A stretch of DNA of 64,000 nt from an uncultured Nioella sp. (GTDB lineage Bacteria > Pseudomonadota > Alphaproteobacteria > Rhodobacterales > Rhodobacteraceae), in assembly GCA_947498125.1 (NCBI GenBank), contig CANMJH010000002.1:997001-1061000 (forward strand). Direction: 5' to 3'. The stretch's first letter is position 1. Each line of letters begins with the position of its first letter. The position numbers and the translations under genes are program-made. This document shows, in pieces, positions 18,221 to 27,433 of the stretch. The notes under the pieces are model-generated. The model was not told where the DNA came from and searched no databases. It was given only the letters and a program-made list of their open reading frames with translations.

Positions 18221-18673
18221 ATGATCCGATATTCTCTCAAATGTGCCGAGGGCCACAGCTTTGATAGCTGGTTCAAGTCCGCTGATGCCTATGAGGCGCT
18301 TGAAACGCGCGGACTGGTGTCCTGTGCGGTCTGCGGTGGAAACAAAGTCACGAAATCGATTATGGCCCCGAGTGTTTCTAACCCATCTGGGCCACCGCCC
18401 GAGCCGGTATCGGCAGATGCCCCTGCGCCACTAACAGGCGGCGGCGAGGCCAATCCCGTTGAAAGCGCAATCAAGGCGATCCGTGCCCACGTGGAAGAGA
18501 ACTCGACCTATGTCGGCGGAAAATTTGCGGAAGAAGCACGCGCAATTCATTTAGGCGATGCGCCGGATCGAATGATTCACGGCGAAGCAAAGCTGGAAGA
18601 GGCAAAGTCGCTGATCGAGGATGGCATCCAAGTCGCGCCCCTGCCTTTCATTCCCAAAGACCGGAGCAATTAA
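18221..18673 (+). CDS. DUF1178 family protein
   Basis: A 150-residue DUF1178 protein. The N-terminus MIRYSLKCAEGHSFDSWFKS followed by a second CxxC pair (SCAVCGG) forms a probable zinc-ribbon-like unit. A Pro/Ala linker follows, then the conserved C-terminal helical domain with the EEARAIHLGDAPDR motif. The family is widespread in proteobacteria and functionally uncharacterised. The SDR gene begins 3 bp after its stop, so the two are very likely co-transcribed. Confidence 0.88.
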   Translation: MIRYSLKCAEGHSFDSWFKSADAYEALETRGLVSCAVCGGNKVTKSIMAPSVSNPSGPPPEPVSADAPAPLTGGGEANPVESAIKAIRAHVEENSTYVGGKFAEEARAIHLGDAPDRMIHGEAKLEEAKSLIEDGIQVAPLPFIPKDRSN

Positions 18674-18676
18674 GCC

Positions 18677-19333
18677 ATGCGGACGGTTATCACTGGCGCG
18701 TCGCGCGGGATTGGGTTGGCGCTGGCAGAACAACTATGCGCGCGCGGTGATCAAGTGGTTGCCACAACGCGTGATGACGCGGCAATCACGGGTCCAACTT
18801 GGTTGTCTGTTGATTTTGCCAATGGTGCTTCGATCCGGGAAATGGCCGCAAAAGTCGATGCGCCGTTGGATCTGTTGGTCTGCAATGCAGGGGTCTATCT
18901 TGATAAGCTTCATGGTCTCGACAATGGCTATGCCGAGGATCTTTGGGCCCAAAGTTTTGCAGTGAATGTAACGGGTGTGTTTTTGACCGTTCAGGCGCTG
19001 CTGCCGCAGTTGCGGGCGGCCAAGTCCGCCAAGATCGCAATTATCAGCTCTCGGATGGGGGCATCAAACTTGGCGCCGGGTGGCTCATTTATCTACCGAG
19101 CAAGCAAGGCCGCAGCGATCAATCTGGGGCGCAACTTGGCGGCGGAATTGCAGCCCGAGCGTATGGCCGTTGGCATCTATCATCCGGGTTGGGTGCAAAC
19201 CGAGATGGGCGGCAAGGCCGCCGATTTGACAACGGAACAATCCGCCAAAGGGCTGATTGCTCGATTTGACGAGCTTACCGTTGAAACGTCTGGTCAGTTC
19301 CGGAACTATGACGGCTCAGACCTGCTTTATTGA
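18677..19333 (+). CDS. SDR-family NAD(P)-dependent oxidoreductase
   Basis: A 218-residue short-chain dehydrogenase. The coenzyme loop TGASRGIG starts at residue 6, the NAG motif (CNAGVYLD) follows, then the catalytic Ser (IISSRMG) and YRASK tetrad. It resembles the C-factor / sniffer-type subgroup (short, with PGWVQTEMGG near the end). Reaction and substrate are unknown. It follows DUF1178 with a 3 bp gap, and its end overlaps the convergent glycosyltransferase gene by a few bases. Confidence 0.85.
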   Translation: MRTVITGASRGIGLALAEQLCARGDQVVATTRDDAAITGPTWLSVDFANGASIREMAAKVDAPLDLLVCNAGVYLDKLHGLDNGYAEDLWAQSFAVNVTGVFLTVQALLPQLRAAKSAKIAIISSRMGASNLAPGGSFIYRASKAAAINLGRNLAAELQPERMAVGIYHPGWVQTEMGGKAADLTTEQSAKGLIARFDELTVETSGQFRNYDGSDLLY

Positions 19334-21738
19334 GCAGCGACATCCTGTGCGTCTTCGCCTTCAACAAAGGCTTTAAGCTCTGGATCTTCCATCTGCATTT
19401 CAATGGTTCTAATCGCATAATCCATTGATGCGTCGTGCAAAGCCTTTAGGTCGCGATCCTGCAGTAAAGTGTTCAAAGCTGCATCAAGATCTCCCGATCT
19501 GATTGACGTATCTTCGCGCCCATTGAGGTCGAATTTATCCCAATAACCAAGATCAATCCGATCCTTGTCTTTCGAGTTGGCCGTGCCTCGCAGGCGCTTC
19601 ATCAAGAACTCTTCGCGTGACTTAATCGCGTAGTGATTGATTTGACCAAATTCATACGAGACAATCCGATCATTGCAACGCCAGCCCGACCGCAAATACT
19701 TTTCTTCCATTAGATTGCCGCTGGCATTCACCCAATGCACTTGGTCGGGCAAAATCTCGCGGTCTTTTTCGAATTTCGGCCGGTGAACGCCGAAATAATC
19801 AAAGCTGGCCGGACGAAAGAGCGTTTTGAAGCCCCAGACAAGGCCGCTTTCGGGTTCGACAAGGTTACAGGCGCGTGTGAAACGACGTGTGACAGGTTCT
19901 GGGCTCATGTGACGTTCGCCGCCAGACCCAAACAGACACCAGGATAGTGAGATCGCCTCGGTTTCTTCTGGGCAGGCCGCAAGCAGGTCATCCAGTTTCC
20001 CGTCTCCGACATGGATATTCACAAATTCATCCGCGTCGATAATCATGACCCAATCGGCATCGCGCACGATGTCCATTTTGTTTGCGCGGCTATAGGCACG
20101 CCGCTGTGGGTCCATGCGTCCGCTAATCGGGTTGTCAAAATGGTGCACAACGCCCATTGCATCAAGCCGATTCAGCATAAGGTTCGTGCCGTCGGTGCAG
20201 TCATTTGAGAACAGCACAAAGTCATCAAATCCAAGGTTTTGATGATGCGCGATCCATTCCAGAAGGTAGGGTCCTTCGTTCTTCATCGTCGAAAGAACAA
20301 CGCGACGTCCGTCGCCCGAAAAAGGCGGTTTGCGTTTTGGCAGCATGGGTAAACCGCCCGATGTCTTTTCTTCTTCCTTCGTCTTTGGGCTTTCAACCGG
20401 AGTCCCGTCCTGATCCAATCTTTGGCCTGTCACTTTCGCCTGCTTAACCAGTTCAAGCAGTTTGAGGCGTTGGCTTTCAGGAATGTCATTTGGGTGCAAT
20501 TCGGGAGAGTTGGATTTCACGTTCTGTGCTTCTGTCCCATCAAGCGCGACGCCCGTGGCTTGCGCGAGCTCCTCGGCATCCGTTGCGTCTTTTCGTTTTT
20601 CCGCGTTCCGGATGCCGGTCGAGCGGGCAATCATCTTGGCGATCACTTCGTTAGGGACACCGTCCTCTTGCATCTTTTTGACCAGCTCTTGGGTCTCTTT
20701 GGGAAGATGTTGGGTAAAGAGCACCTCATCGAGCTGATCAATGCGCTTCTTGCCAGCTTCTCGCAAAGACGCGACCCACTCGTCATATTCGCCGGTGCTG
20801 CGTAGCTTATCAACATTGGCCTGATGATAGTCCAAAGCCTTATCTTGCAACGCGCGCAATTTTTCGTCTTTCAGCAGCTCTTCCATCAGCGCTTTAACCT
20901 TTGGCGCGTGGCGGGCGGCGCCGGTTTGCTCGGTCTCGTTGCGATCGAAGATCGAGAAATAGGAGGCGTTATATTTGTCCTCTTTGTTATTCACATTGCC
21001 CCGAACGCGGCGCAGCAAATACGCCTCATAACTTTTGACTGCGTAATGGTTCAGCTCAACAAAATCATAAGACAAGGTTGGCCCGGTCGAGCGCCAACCG
21101 CTTTCCTTAAAGCTGGTGGTCATTGGCTGTCCACCGCCATTAACCCACCGAAGCGCCTTAAGCTGTTCCACACGCGCCGGGTTCGAACTTTTCTGTTTGA
21201 TTGATGGGCGGTGAATGCCAAACTTCATATTGGGGTAGGGGCGGATCATGGATTTCACGCCCCAGCCTTTACGGAATTTGTCAGGTGCGCCGCGTGTATA
21301 GCTTTCAATGACAAGGCCAGGGCGCCAGTCCAGAACGTCATTCGACCCATAGAACCGCCAGGTTACCATGATGCCTTCGCTGTCATCAGGCATGGCTGCA
21401 ATCAATTCGGGAACTGTCCCATCGCCCACTTTGATGTTCACGAACTCATCCGCGTCCATCGTCATGATCCATTCACTATCCGTGACTTCGGGGTTCTTAT
21501 GGGCCAGGTGCAATGCGTTTGGTTGGGGTTTTTTTCCCTTTGGCACGTCGTTGCGGAAGTGTTGGCAATAGCCTAATTCCTGCAGACGCATCAGCATCTC
21601 ATCCGAGCCGTCCTGACAGTTATTGGTGTAGACGCAAATATTGTCGAAACCGATGAGATGGTGGTAGGCCACCCATTCCAAGAGGCAATGCCCCTCATCC
21701 TTCATCATCGATAGGATCGTATATTGGTGCTGTGCCAT
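19327..21738 (-). CDS. Glycosyltransferase with two tandem GT2/GT92-like domains
   Basis: An 803-residue protein made of two homologous glycosyltransferase domains (about 1-300 and 470-790) joined by a charged, Gln/Glu-rich linker of about 170 residues. Each domain starts with an LSxMKxEGxxLLEW[VI]A motif and contains the metal-binding DADEFVNI sequence (first copy at residues 95-102) followed by VGDG. Each also has an SGWR and N-H-Y-A-[VI]-K-S motif. This pattern belongs to the GT2-like / GT92 (DUF23) group common in Rhodobacterales, usually as single-domain proteins. No signal or membrane segment is visible, so it is probably cytoplasmic and modifies a surface glycan. Donor and acceptor are unknown. 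Confidence 0.82.
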   Translation of the reverse strand: MAQHQYTILSMMKDEGHCLLEWVAYHHLIGFDNICVYTNNCQDGSDEMLMRLQELGYCQHFRNDVPKGKKPQPNALHLAHKNPEVTDSEWIMTMDADEFVNIKVGDGTVPELIAAMPDDSEGIMVTWRFYGSNDVLDWRPGLVIESYTRGAPDKFRKGWGVKSMIRPYPNMKFGIHRPSIKQKSSNPARVEQLKALRWVNGGGQPMTTSFKESGWRSTGPTLSYDFVELNHYAVKSYEAYLLRRVRGNVNNKEDKYNASYFSIFDRNETEQTGAARHAPKVKALMEELLKDEKLRALQDKALDYHQANVDKLRSTGEYDEWVASLREAGKKRIDQLDEVLFTQHLPKETQELVKKMQEDGVPNEVIAKMIARSTGIRNAEKRKDATDAEELAQATGVALDGTEAQNVKSNSPELHPNDIPESQRLKLLELVKQAKVTGQRLDQDGTPVESPKTKEEEKTSGGLPMLPKRKPPFSGDGRRVVLSTMKNEGPYLLEWIAHHQNLGFDDFVLFSNDCTDGTNLMLNRLDAMGVVHHFDNPISGRMDPQRRAYSRANKMDIVRDADWVMIIDADEFVNIHVGDGKLDDLLAACPEETEAISLSWCLFGSGGERHMSPEPVTRRFTRACNLVEPESGLVWGFKTLFRPASFDYFGVHRPKFEKDREILPDQVHWVNASGNLMEEKYLRSGWRCNDRIVSYEFGQINHYAIKSREEFLMKRLRGTANSKDKDRIDLGYWDKFDLNGREDTSIRSGDLDAALNTLLQDRDLKALHDASMDYAIRTIEMQMEDPELKAFVEGEDAQDVAAQ

Positions 21739-21912
21739 TGGCTGCCCTTTTGGCCGGTCGGCGGCCCACTGCTCAAAATTTCAAAGGCCAGGTCTGATGC
21801 CTGACTTGTCTCGTTTTAGAGATTAAAGCGGAATTCTTTGAAAATAGCGAGGGGCAAGCATGGCATTCGCGCCCCCAGAGGCTGGTTTTGCACCTATTAA
21901 GGCGCGAAACCC

Positions 21913-22950
21913 TTAACCCGAGGCGAGCACCAACTGAGCAAGATGTTCAACTTGCTGACCTACCGCGCGCGGGCTCATGCCGCATGTGAGGCTATCATGG
22001 TACAGCATCCGCAAAAGCAGCTCATCATGGCGGGTCAGAACGCCGAATTCTTCATTGTCATTGAATATCGAATGATGGGCGTTGGGACTGTCATTTGGAA
22101 GGCCCATACCTTGTGCCATTTCCTCTTCGATGCAGGATTGGCGCATACGCGGCGGATGCTCAGCGCGGACAATAGCAATGGCTTGTTGATAGCCTTGCGC
22201 GGCGTCACTGCCTGGGATTGCGATGACCATACAGAATGTGTTTGGACGCATCCGCAGAACAGCGTTTTGTGCTGCACGGCTGAGTTGAGGGGCCAGTTGG
22301 CGCAGAATGCTGCGGGCATTTGCGCGCTCTTCGTCATTCAGGACGAGAATGTGGAAGTTTGTATTGCTATTGGCCAGACTAATTGGGTGGCGGCTGGCGC
22401 GTTGCAGGCGCGAGGCGACCTGACCAACCAGCGCGGTATCTTGGCGGCGCTGCGCTGCGCCAACGGAGGGGCCGAAAACCAATCCTACGCGAATAGGCTG
22501 TTCCCATCGACGCAGCGGCGCGGCGTGCCCTGAATGTGATGCTGACCCGCCGCGCAGCGAATATTCAGAGCGCATAGCGATGGCCATGAAGTTTTCGGCC
22601 AGTGTTTCGGAGTCTAGCCCTCCCGCGCGGCGATCTTGACGAAGATACCCTTGCGACACCAGCTGGGTTTCCATCTGCCGATAATAACTTGCCAATTGCG
22701 AAATGCCGATTTGAGAGGGGTCGCCGACTGCACGCGTGACGCCTTGTGCGAAAGCAGGTTGGAGGGACAAAAGAAGCGCTGCAAGAGCAAAAAGGCTAAG
22801 TGAAATACGGGCAAACACGCCTTTATTATTTGGTCTGCATTGGGCTTTAGTCAATCGAAGTCCTCCAGCAAAATCGAGACGGCATTTGGTTGACGCCCCG
22901 GTCTTAGTCGCATCATCGTGATCGATCCTTTGCCCTGTCAACACAGGCAA
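21913..22950 (-). CDS. DUF2927 family secreted protein
   Basis: A DUF2927 protein of Rhodobacterales. The exported part is clear: a hydrophobic signal-like segment (FARISLSLFALAALLLSLQPAFA, with AFA cleavage) precedes the mature domain, whose conserved features include RWEQPIRVGLVFG, the NFHILV strand and a late HDELLLRMLYH segment. The start is uncertain. The longest frame begins at 22950, but its first 44 residues are not signal-like; a GTG at 22818 right before the signal peptide is a reasonable alternative, although its ribosome site is poorly spaced. Function is unknown; part of the fold resembles metal-dependent protease families, but I cannot confirm catalytic residues. Confidence 0.78.
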   Translation of the reverse strand: MPVLTGQRIDHDDATKTGASTKCRLDFAGGLRLTKAQCRPNNKGVFARISLSLFALAALLLSLQPAFAQGVTRAVGDPSQIGISQLASYYRQMETQLVSQGYLRQDRRAGGLDSETLAENFMAIAMRSEYSLRGGSASHSGHAAPLRRWEQPIRVGLVFGPSVGAAQRRQDTALVGQVASRLQRASRHPISLANSNTNFHILVLNDEERANARSILRQLAPQLSRAAQNAVLRMRPNTFCMVIAIPGSDAAQGYQQAIAIVRAEHPPRMRQSCIEEEMAQGMGLPNDSPNAHHSIFNDNEEFGVLTRHDELLLRMLYHDSLTCGMSPRAVGQQVEHLAQLVLASG

Positions 22951-23125
22951 ACGAATTGTGATCTCGAGGCAATTGGGAATTTTTGGAGTGATTGCTCAAA
23001 ATTAACCCATAAGGCGCTGATAACAGGCAATAATGAGCGTTGAATGTGACTCAGAGATTGGTCGATCACAATTTTCAATCTGGGTTTGGATTCGCGCGCC
23101 GCAGCAGAAAAGCGCGGCATTTGAA

Positions 23126-23144
23126 GAATCTTCGTCTAAGATTC
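23126..23144 (-). repeat. Inverted repeat downstream of the MsbA-like gene
   Basis: A GAATCTT / AAGATTC stem (7 bp) with a 5-base loop lies 17 bp past the stop of the exporter gene. It is AT-rich and lacks a clear T-tract, so it is weak as a terminator. Confidence 0.35.
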
Positions 23145-23160
23145 GTACAATATCGACGGG

Positions 23161-24906
23161 CTATAGGTTTGGTGAAAGCCCGGCCGACTGAAGCTGATGC
23201 AGGCGCGCATAGGCACCTTTAGCATCCATCAGCGCGTCATGGCTGCCTGCCTCGATCACCCGACCGCGATCCATAACGACAATCTGGTCGGCATCTCGAA
23301 TTGTTGAAAGGCGATGGGCGATGACCAGCGTGGTGCGCCCTTCTGACAGGCGGTCCAAAGCCTGACTGACCAATTGTTCCGATTTTGCATCAAGCGCCGA
23401 TGTAGGTTCATCCAAAAGAAGGATTGGCGCGTCGCGCAACATAGCGCGGGCAATGGCAACGCGTTGGCGCTGGCCACCAGAAAGCGCCGATCCACGCGGT
23501 CCAACGCGCGTGTCCAACCCTTCCGGCAAGTTTTCAGAAAATTCCAGGACAGTGGCCGCCTCGGCCGCCGCCCGTACTTCCGCATCTGACGCATCGAGAC
23601 TCCCGCGCCGAATGTTTTCGGCAATGCTCTCGTCAAACAGCGCAGTTTCCTGACCCACCAAAGCAATTTGATCGCGCAGCGGATCGATATCAGACGCCGA
23701 AATGTCAGTGCCGCCCAAAGTGATTGCGCCCGAACTGGGATCAATGAGCCGTGTTACTAGCGAAAAGACAGTGCTTTTCCCGGCGCCGGAGGGCCCAACA
23801 AGCGCAGTTGTCTGCCCTTCTAGCGCCGAGAAACTAAGATCGCTCAAAACCTCATTTTCACCGTATGAAAACGCGACGCCGTCAAACGAAAGATCACCCG
23901 ATTGCACGGGTTTTGGCAACGCAGGAGACAGGATCGTTGGGCGGGCCTCTAGCACCGCGTAAAGGCGCTCCAGTGAGGCAAGCCCTGCCTGAATATAGCC
24001 CGATACGGCCGAAAGGCGTCGCAGCGGATCAAAGACCAATGCCAACGCCGTAAAGAAGGACATGAATTCGCCCACGGTTTTTTCATCGGCCATAATTTGG
24101 CGTCCGCCATAGATTAGGACAGCAAGAAACCCTATGGCGGCAATAACGTCGATCACGGCGGGGTTTGCGGCTTTGCCTCGTTCGGCGCGAAGTTGCGCGG
24201 CAAGAAATTTGTCCACTTCACCATCAAAGCGCTGCGATTCATGCTCTTCCAAACGGTTCACCTTGATCGACACGACGCCGTGGAAGATCTCATCAAGTTG
24301 AGTGGATAGCCGCGAGGCAGCCTCGCGCGCGGTGCGGGTTGTGCCCCTGATCAGCTTTTGCAAACGGGCCAGCGGAAAAATCAAAAGCGGAATGCCCGCA
24401 AGTGCCAACAGCGCCCAAACCCAATCGGACCAGATCATAACCGCAACAAGGGCGATAACGGAAATGGAGTCGCGCCCAAGGCTCATGAGTGTTGAGCTTG
24501 CCAAACCTTGCAGTGCCAACGTGTCGCCGCGCACCCGCTCGATCAAGGCGCCGGGCGAATTGTCCAGAAAATATCGGCTATCCAGCGTCAGAAGATGGGA
24601 CAAGAGCCGAGATTGAAGCGCCGTAGTAACCTTCAATCCAATCGAGACAATCAGAATACGTTGACCAAATCCGGCCGCAGCACGCACCAGATAGATCCCG
24701 GAAATAGCCACAGCAATAAGAGTGATCGTCCCGGTATTGTCAGAGTTAAAAGCGCGATCAAACAGCGGTTCGATCATACGCGCCAAAGCCCCAAGGGTTG
24801 CGCCCTCGATGATCATCAACACCAATGCAACGCAAAGAACCGGCCAGAACCGTACTACGTGATCCTGCCAAAGGCGGAACAAAAGATTGTTGGAACGTTT
24901 ATTCAC
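23161..24906 (-). CDS. ABC transporter, fused permease/ATPase (MsbA-like exporter)
   Basis: A half-transporter of about 581 residues with an N-terminal six-helix ABC-exporter domain and a C-terminal ATPase. ATPase motifs are intact: Walker A GPSGAGKST, signature LSGGQRQRVAIARA, Walker B ILLLDEPTSALD and the switch His in VIAHRLSTI. The family exports lipids or drugs; MsbA (lipid A flippase) is the closest named type. The frame extends to 24960, but the GTG at 24906 (VNKRSNNLLF) overlaps the upstream phosphatase stop as GTGAATAA, a typical coupled start. The stop is TAG at 23161-23163. Confidence 0.9.
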   Translation of the reverse strand: MNKRSNNLLFRLWQDHVVRFWPVLCVALVLMIIEGATLGALARMIEPLFDRAFNSDNTGTITLIAVAISGIYLVRAAAGFGQRILIVSIGLKVTTALQSRLLSHLLTLDSRYFLDNSPGALIERVRGDTLALQGLASSTLMSLGRDSISVIALVAVMIWSDWVWALLALAGIPLLIFPLARLQKLIRGTTRTAREAASRLSTQLDEIFHGVVSIKVNRLEEHESQRFDGEVDKFLAAQLRAERGKAANPAVIDVIAAIGFLAVLIYGGRQIMADEKTVGEFMSFFTALALVFDPLRRLSAVSGYIQAGLASLERLYAVLEARPTILSPALPKPVQSGDLSFDGVAFSYGENEVLSDLSFSALEGQTTALVGPSGAGKSTVFSLVTRLIDPSSGAITLGGTDISASDIDPLRDQIALVGQETALFDESIAENIRRGSLDASDAEVRAAAEAATVLEFSENLPEGLDTRVGPRGSALSGGQRQRVAIARAMLRDAPILLLDEPTSALDAKSEQLVSQALDRLSEGRTTLVIAHRLSTIRDADQIVVMDRGRVIEAGSHDALMDAKGAYARLHQLQSAGLSPNL

Positions 24907-25633
24907 GGGCCAAAACCCAATCCAAAAAACGGTTACCCGCGCGTGAATTTGCAAATTCATGGCTCAAGGTTTCGGGATCATAGACCTGATCGACCCAATC
25001 CATAAACCCTATGCCAGTGTCTTGGTGTGCTTTCGCGTATTGCGCAATAAACGCATCCAATATGCCGGTTCGAGAGGTCTTCACGTGGGCGTGGCGCAGC
25101 GACAGATGGCTTGCCGCTTCCTCCGCGGTAGCCCCAGATGCCAAAACCCAAAGCGCTGAGGCTAATCCGGCACGGTCTGCGCCAGATTTACAGTGGATCA
25201 GGAGCGGTTTTTCGGCAGTTTCAATCTGGGCCAAGGCCTGATGAATTTCATCGCGTTCGGGCGCGCGATTGGAATAGAGCCGCGAATTTACCAACCTGAT
25301 CCCATGGGTCGCCGCCGCTTCGGCTTCCAGCAGGTAACTGCCCCATTGATTGGCACCGCGAAAATTTAGGATCGTGCGAATGCCCTCTTTGGCATATCGC
25401 GCGATATCATCTGGCGCAGGTTGGTTTGCACGCCAGATGCCGGGGGCCACTTCGCGCCGGTTTTTCCAAACCTTGCGAATTATCCCGTGATCGAGCCAGT
25501 TCATGTCATACCGCGCGGCATTTCTTGCGCCGGGGGCATTCAGATCATGGCTCCACCCCGCCCGCCATTCGGCCAGCTTCGCGCGGCGTTTCGCGCGGTG
25601 TGCTTTCAGTAGGGTTTTAAGGGAAAAGCTCAT
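24899..25633 (-). CDS. Tyrosine / dual-specificity protein phosphatase
   Basis: A 244-residue protein with the cysteine phosphatase loop HCKSGADR (Cys148 and Arg154, CX5R) and an upstream strand ILNFRGANQ typical of DSP-like phosphatases. The first 45 residues are basic and Arg/Ala-rich. Members dephosphorylate protein tyrosine or other phosphoesters, including phosphoinositide-like lipids; the substrate here is unknown. The stop overlaps the start of the MsbA-like exporter by 8 bases, so the two products are probably made together, which hints at a role in envelope or export control. Confidence 0.85.
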   Translation of the reverse strand: MSFSLKTLLKAHRAKRRAKLAEWRAGWSHDLNAPGARNAARYDMNWLDHGIIRKVWKNRREVAPGIWRANQPAPDDIARYAKEGIRTILNFRGANQWGSYLLEAEAAATHGIRLVNSRLYSNRAPERDEIHQALAQIETAEKPLLIHCKSGADRAGLASALWVLASGATAEEAASHLSLRHAHVKTSRTGILDAFIAQYAKAHQDTGIGFMDWVDQVYDPETLSHEFANSRAGNRFLDWVLARE

Positions 25634-25702
25634 TTAGGACGCGCCGGGGCAAAAGAAATTTCAACTCCGCTGCATACGCCGAAACAGTCCAAAGCCACAA
25701 GC

Positions 25703-26635
25703 CTAAGGCAGAATGAGCAGCCAGATAGACGCGCTAAAGATGCTCAGCGCCGTTCCGATCAACACGGCCGAGGCTGCCACGCGTTTCGCCACGCCATACA
25801 TATTGGCAAAGATGAATGCATTCACGCCGGGCGCCATGGCTGCTGTGACCACTGCAGCGCGCAGTTGTCCGGTTGTGATGTCAGCCAGGTAATAGCCCAA
25901 ACCAAAGGCAATCGCGGGGTGGACGATCAGGGAAAGGACGCAAATCCATGCAATCTCTTTCATGTTTCCTTCGGGTTTGTAGCGGTAAAGAACCCCGCCA
26001 AGCCCGAAGAGCGCGATGGGCAAAGCCGAGCTGGAAATCATCGTGATCGCATCGGATAGAACACCGGGGATGAAAAGCCCGGTAAGGTTCACGAAAAAAC
26101 CCAGCATAATCCCGATCATCAGCGAGTTACGGAACATCGCGCGGGTGACCGTAGCGGCAATCTTTAACGGCGGCTTGTTATGCGCCGACGCGATTTCCAT
26201 CGCAGTGATGCCAATGAAATAGCAAAAAGCGGCATGGACCGAGAGGATTGCGAAATTGGGATCAAGCGCCTCGCGTCCGTAGGCGCGTTCCATAATGGGC
26301 AAGCCCAACAATGCGGTATTGGCCATGAGACAGGCAAAGCCGATGGCAACGGCATCGGGCCATGCGCGGCCAAAAACCAACCGGGCGCCCATCAGCCCGG
26401 CGAAAAAGCAGATCGTCGATCCTGTGTAGTAGCTAAGCAAAAGCGGCCAGCCAAAATCTTGCGACAGGTCCAAAGTCGAAACAGCGCTGAACAAGAGGCA
26501 TGGAATGGCGAATTTCTGCGCGAAGTCCATCATCCCGTCGATGTGATCATCGGAAAACAGCTTGGCCCAAACGGCAAGGTATCCGGCACCGACAACGATG
26601 AAGACCGGAAGGACGACGGCGAAATTGTCTAACAT
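25703..26635 (-). CDS. AEC-family transporter (auxin efflux carrier type)
   Basis: A 310-residue inner-membrane protein with about ten hydrophobic segments arranged as two halves, as in the AEC / BART superfamily. It begins MLDNFAVVLPVFIVVGAGYLAVW and has the conserved FAIPCLLFSAVSTLD near helix 2 and the APGVNAFIFANMYG segment late in the sequence. Bacterial members move malonate, malate or other organic anions; specificity cannot be read. Its start is one base from the stop of the PhnP-like hydrolase gene, so it is in the same operon. Confidence 0.88.
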   Translation of the reverse strand: MLDNFAVVLPVFIVVGAGYLAVWAKLFSDDHIDGMMDFAQKFAIPCLLFSAVSTLDLSQDFGWPLLLSYYTGSTICFFAGLMGARLVFGRAWPDAVAIGFACLMANTALLGLPIMERAYGREALDPNFAILSVHAAFCYFIGITAMEIASAHNKPPLKIAATVTRAMFRNSLMIGIMLGFFVNLTGLFIPGVLSDAITMISSSALPIALFGLGGVLYRYKPEGNMKEIAWICVLSLIVHPAIAFGLGYYLADITTGQLRAAVVTAAMAPGVNAFIFANMYGVAKRVAASAVLIGTALSIFSASIWLLILP

Positions 26636-27433
26636 TTAGACCTCGAAGCGGATCACCAACCCATCATGGGCAGGAGAGATGTGAGGGGCAGTTTCCCTCA
26701 GGACGGTCTCGTAATCGAGATCGATATGCATATTGGTCAGGATCGCGTTTTTCGGCGCAAGCTCATCAATCCAACCAAGCGTTTTTTCATAATGCGAGTG
26801 GCTTGGATGTGGATCACGGCGCAGCGCGTCGACAATCCAATAATCCAGATCTTCCAGCGCGGCGCGGCTTTCGTCGTAAAGCTCGGACGCATCTGGAAGA
26901 TACGCCAAACCGCCAAAGCGAAAGCCAAGCGAGTCGATATTACCGTGTTTCACTTTGAACGGCACCGCGTTGATTTTGCCGCCCGGCCCATCAACGTCAA
27001 TCGCGCCATCAATCCCGTGCAGGTTCAAGATCGCCGGATAGGCCGACCCTTCGGGCTGCTCAAAAGCATAGCCAAAGCGAGAGAGCAGGTCCTTTTGCGT
27101 GGGGGCATCTGCCCAAACCGACAACCTTTCCCGCATATTGAAAACGATCATCCTCAGATCATCTACGCCGTGGGTGTGATCCGCGTGGGGATGGGTGAAA
27201 AGAACGGCGTTGAGCTCGCCAATTCCCGCATCGAGTAGCTGTTCACGCAGATCAGGCGATGTGTCGACCAGCAGGCGTGTAACGCCGTCATCTGTTTCAC
27301 GCTCAACCAAGAGAGAGCAACGCCGGCGCCGGTTTTTCGGGTTTTCGGGGTCGCAATCGCCCCAGATCCCGCCAAGGCGGGGAACGCCGCCCGAACTGCC
27401 GCAGCCCAATATGGTAAAGCGCATCTCTGCCAT
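26636..27433 (-). CDS. MBL-fold metallohydrolase (PhnP-like)
   Basis: A 265-residue metallo-beta-lactamase-fold hydrolase with the HPHADHTHGVDDLR motif giving the dinuclear metal site. The N-terminus FTILGCGSSGGVPRLGG is typical of the PhnP / phosphodiesterase subgroup, and a further cysteine-containing segment (GDCDPENPKNRRRRCS) is shared by that subgroup. PhnP cleaves cyclic ribose phosphates in phosphonate breakdown, but no phn genes are nearby, so the real substrate is unknown. The start overlaps the tatD stop by one base. This tatD-MBL order is common in alphaproteobacteria next to holB. Confidence 0.88.
   Translation of the reverse strand: MAEMRFTILGCGSSGGVPRLGGIWGDCDPENPKNRRRRCSLLVERETDDGVTRLLVDTSPDLREQLLDAGIGELNAVLFTHPHADHTHGVDDLRMIVFNMRERLSVWADAPTQKDLLSRFGYAFEQPEGSAYPAILNLHGIDGAIDVDGPGGKINAVPFKVKHGNIDSLGFRFGGLAYLPDASELYDESRAALEDLDYWIVDALRRDPHPSHSHYEKTLGWIDELAPKNAILTNMHIDLDYETVLRETAPHISPAHDGLVIRFEV

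Noticed and set aside
24508-25005. 165-codon plus-strand frame across the exporter/phosphatase boundary
   Set aside because: Composition is that of a shadow frame and it lies against two well-supported genes.
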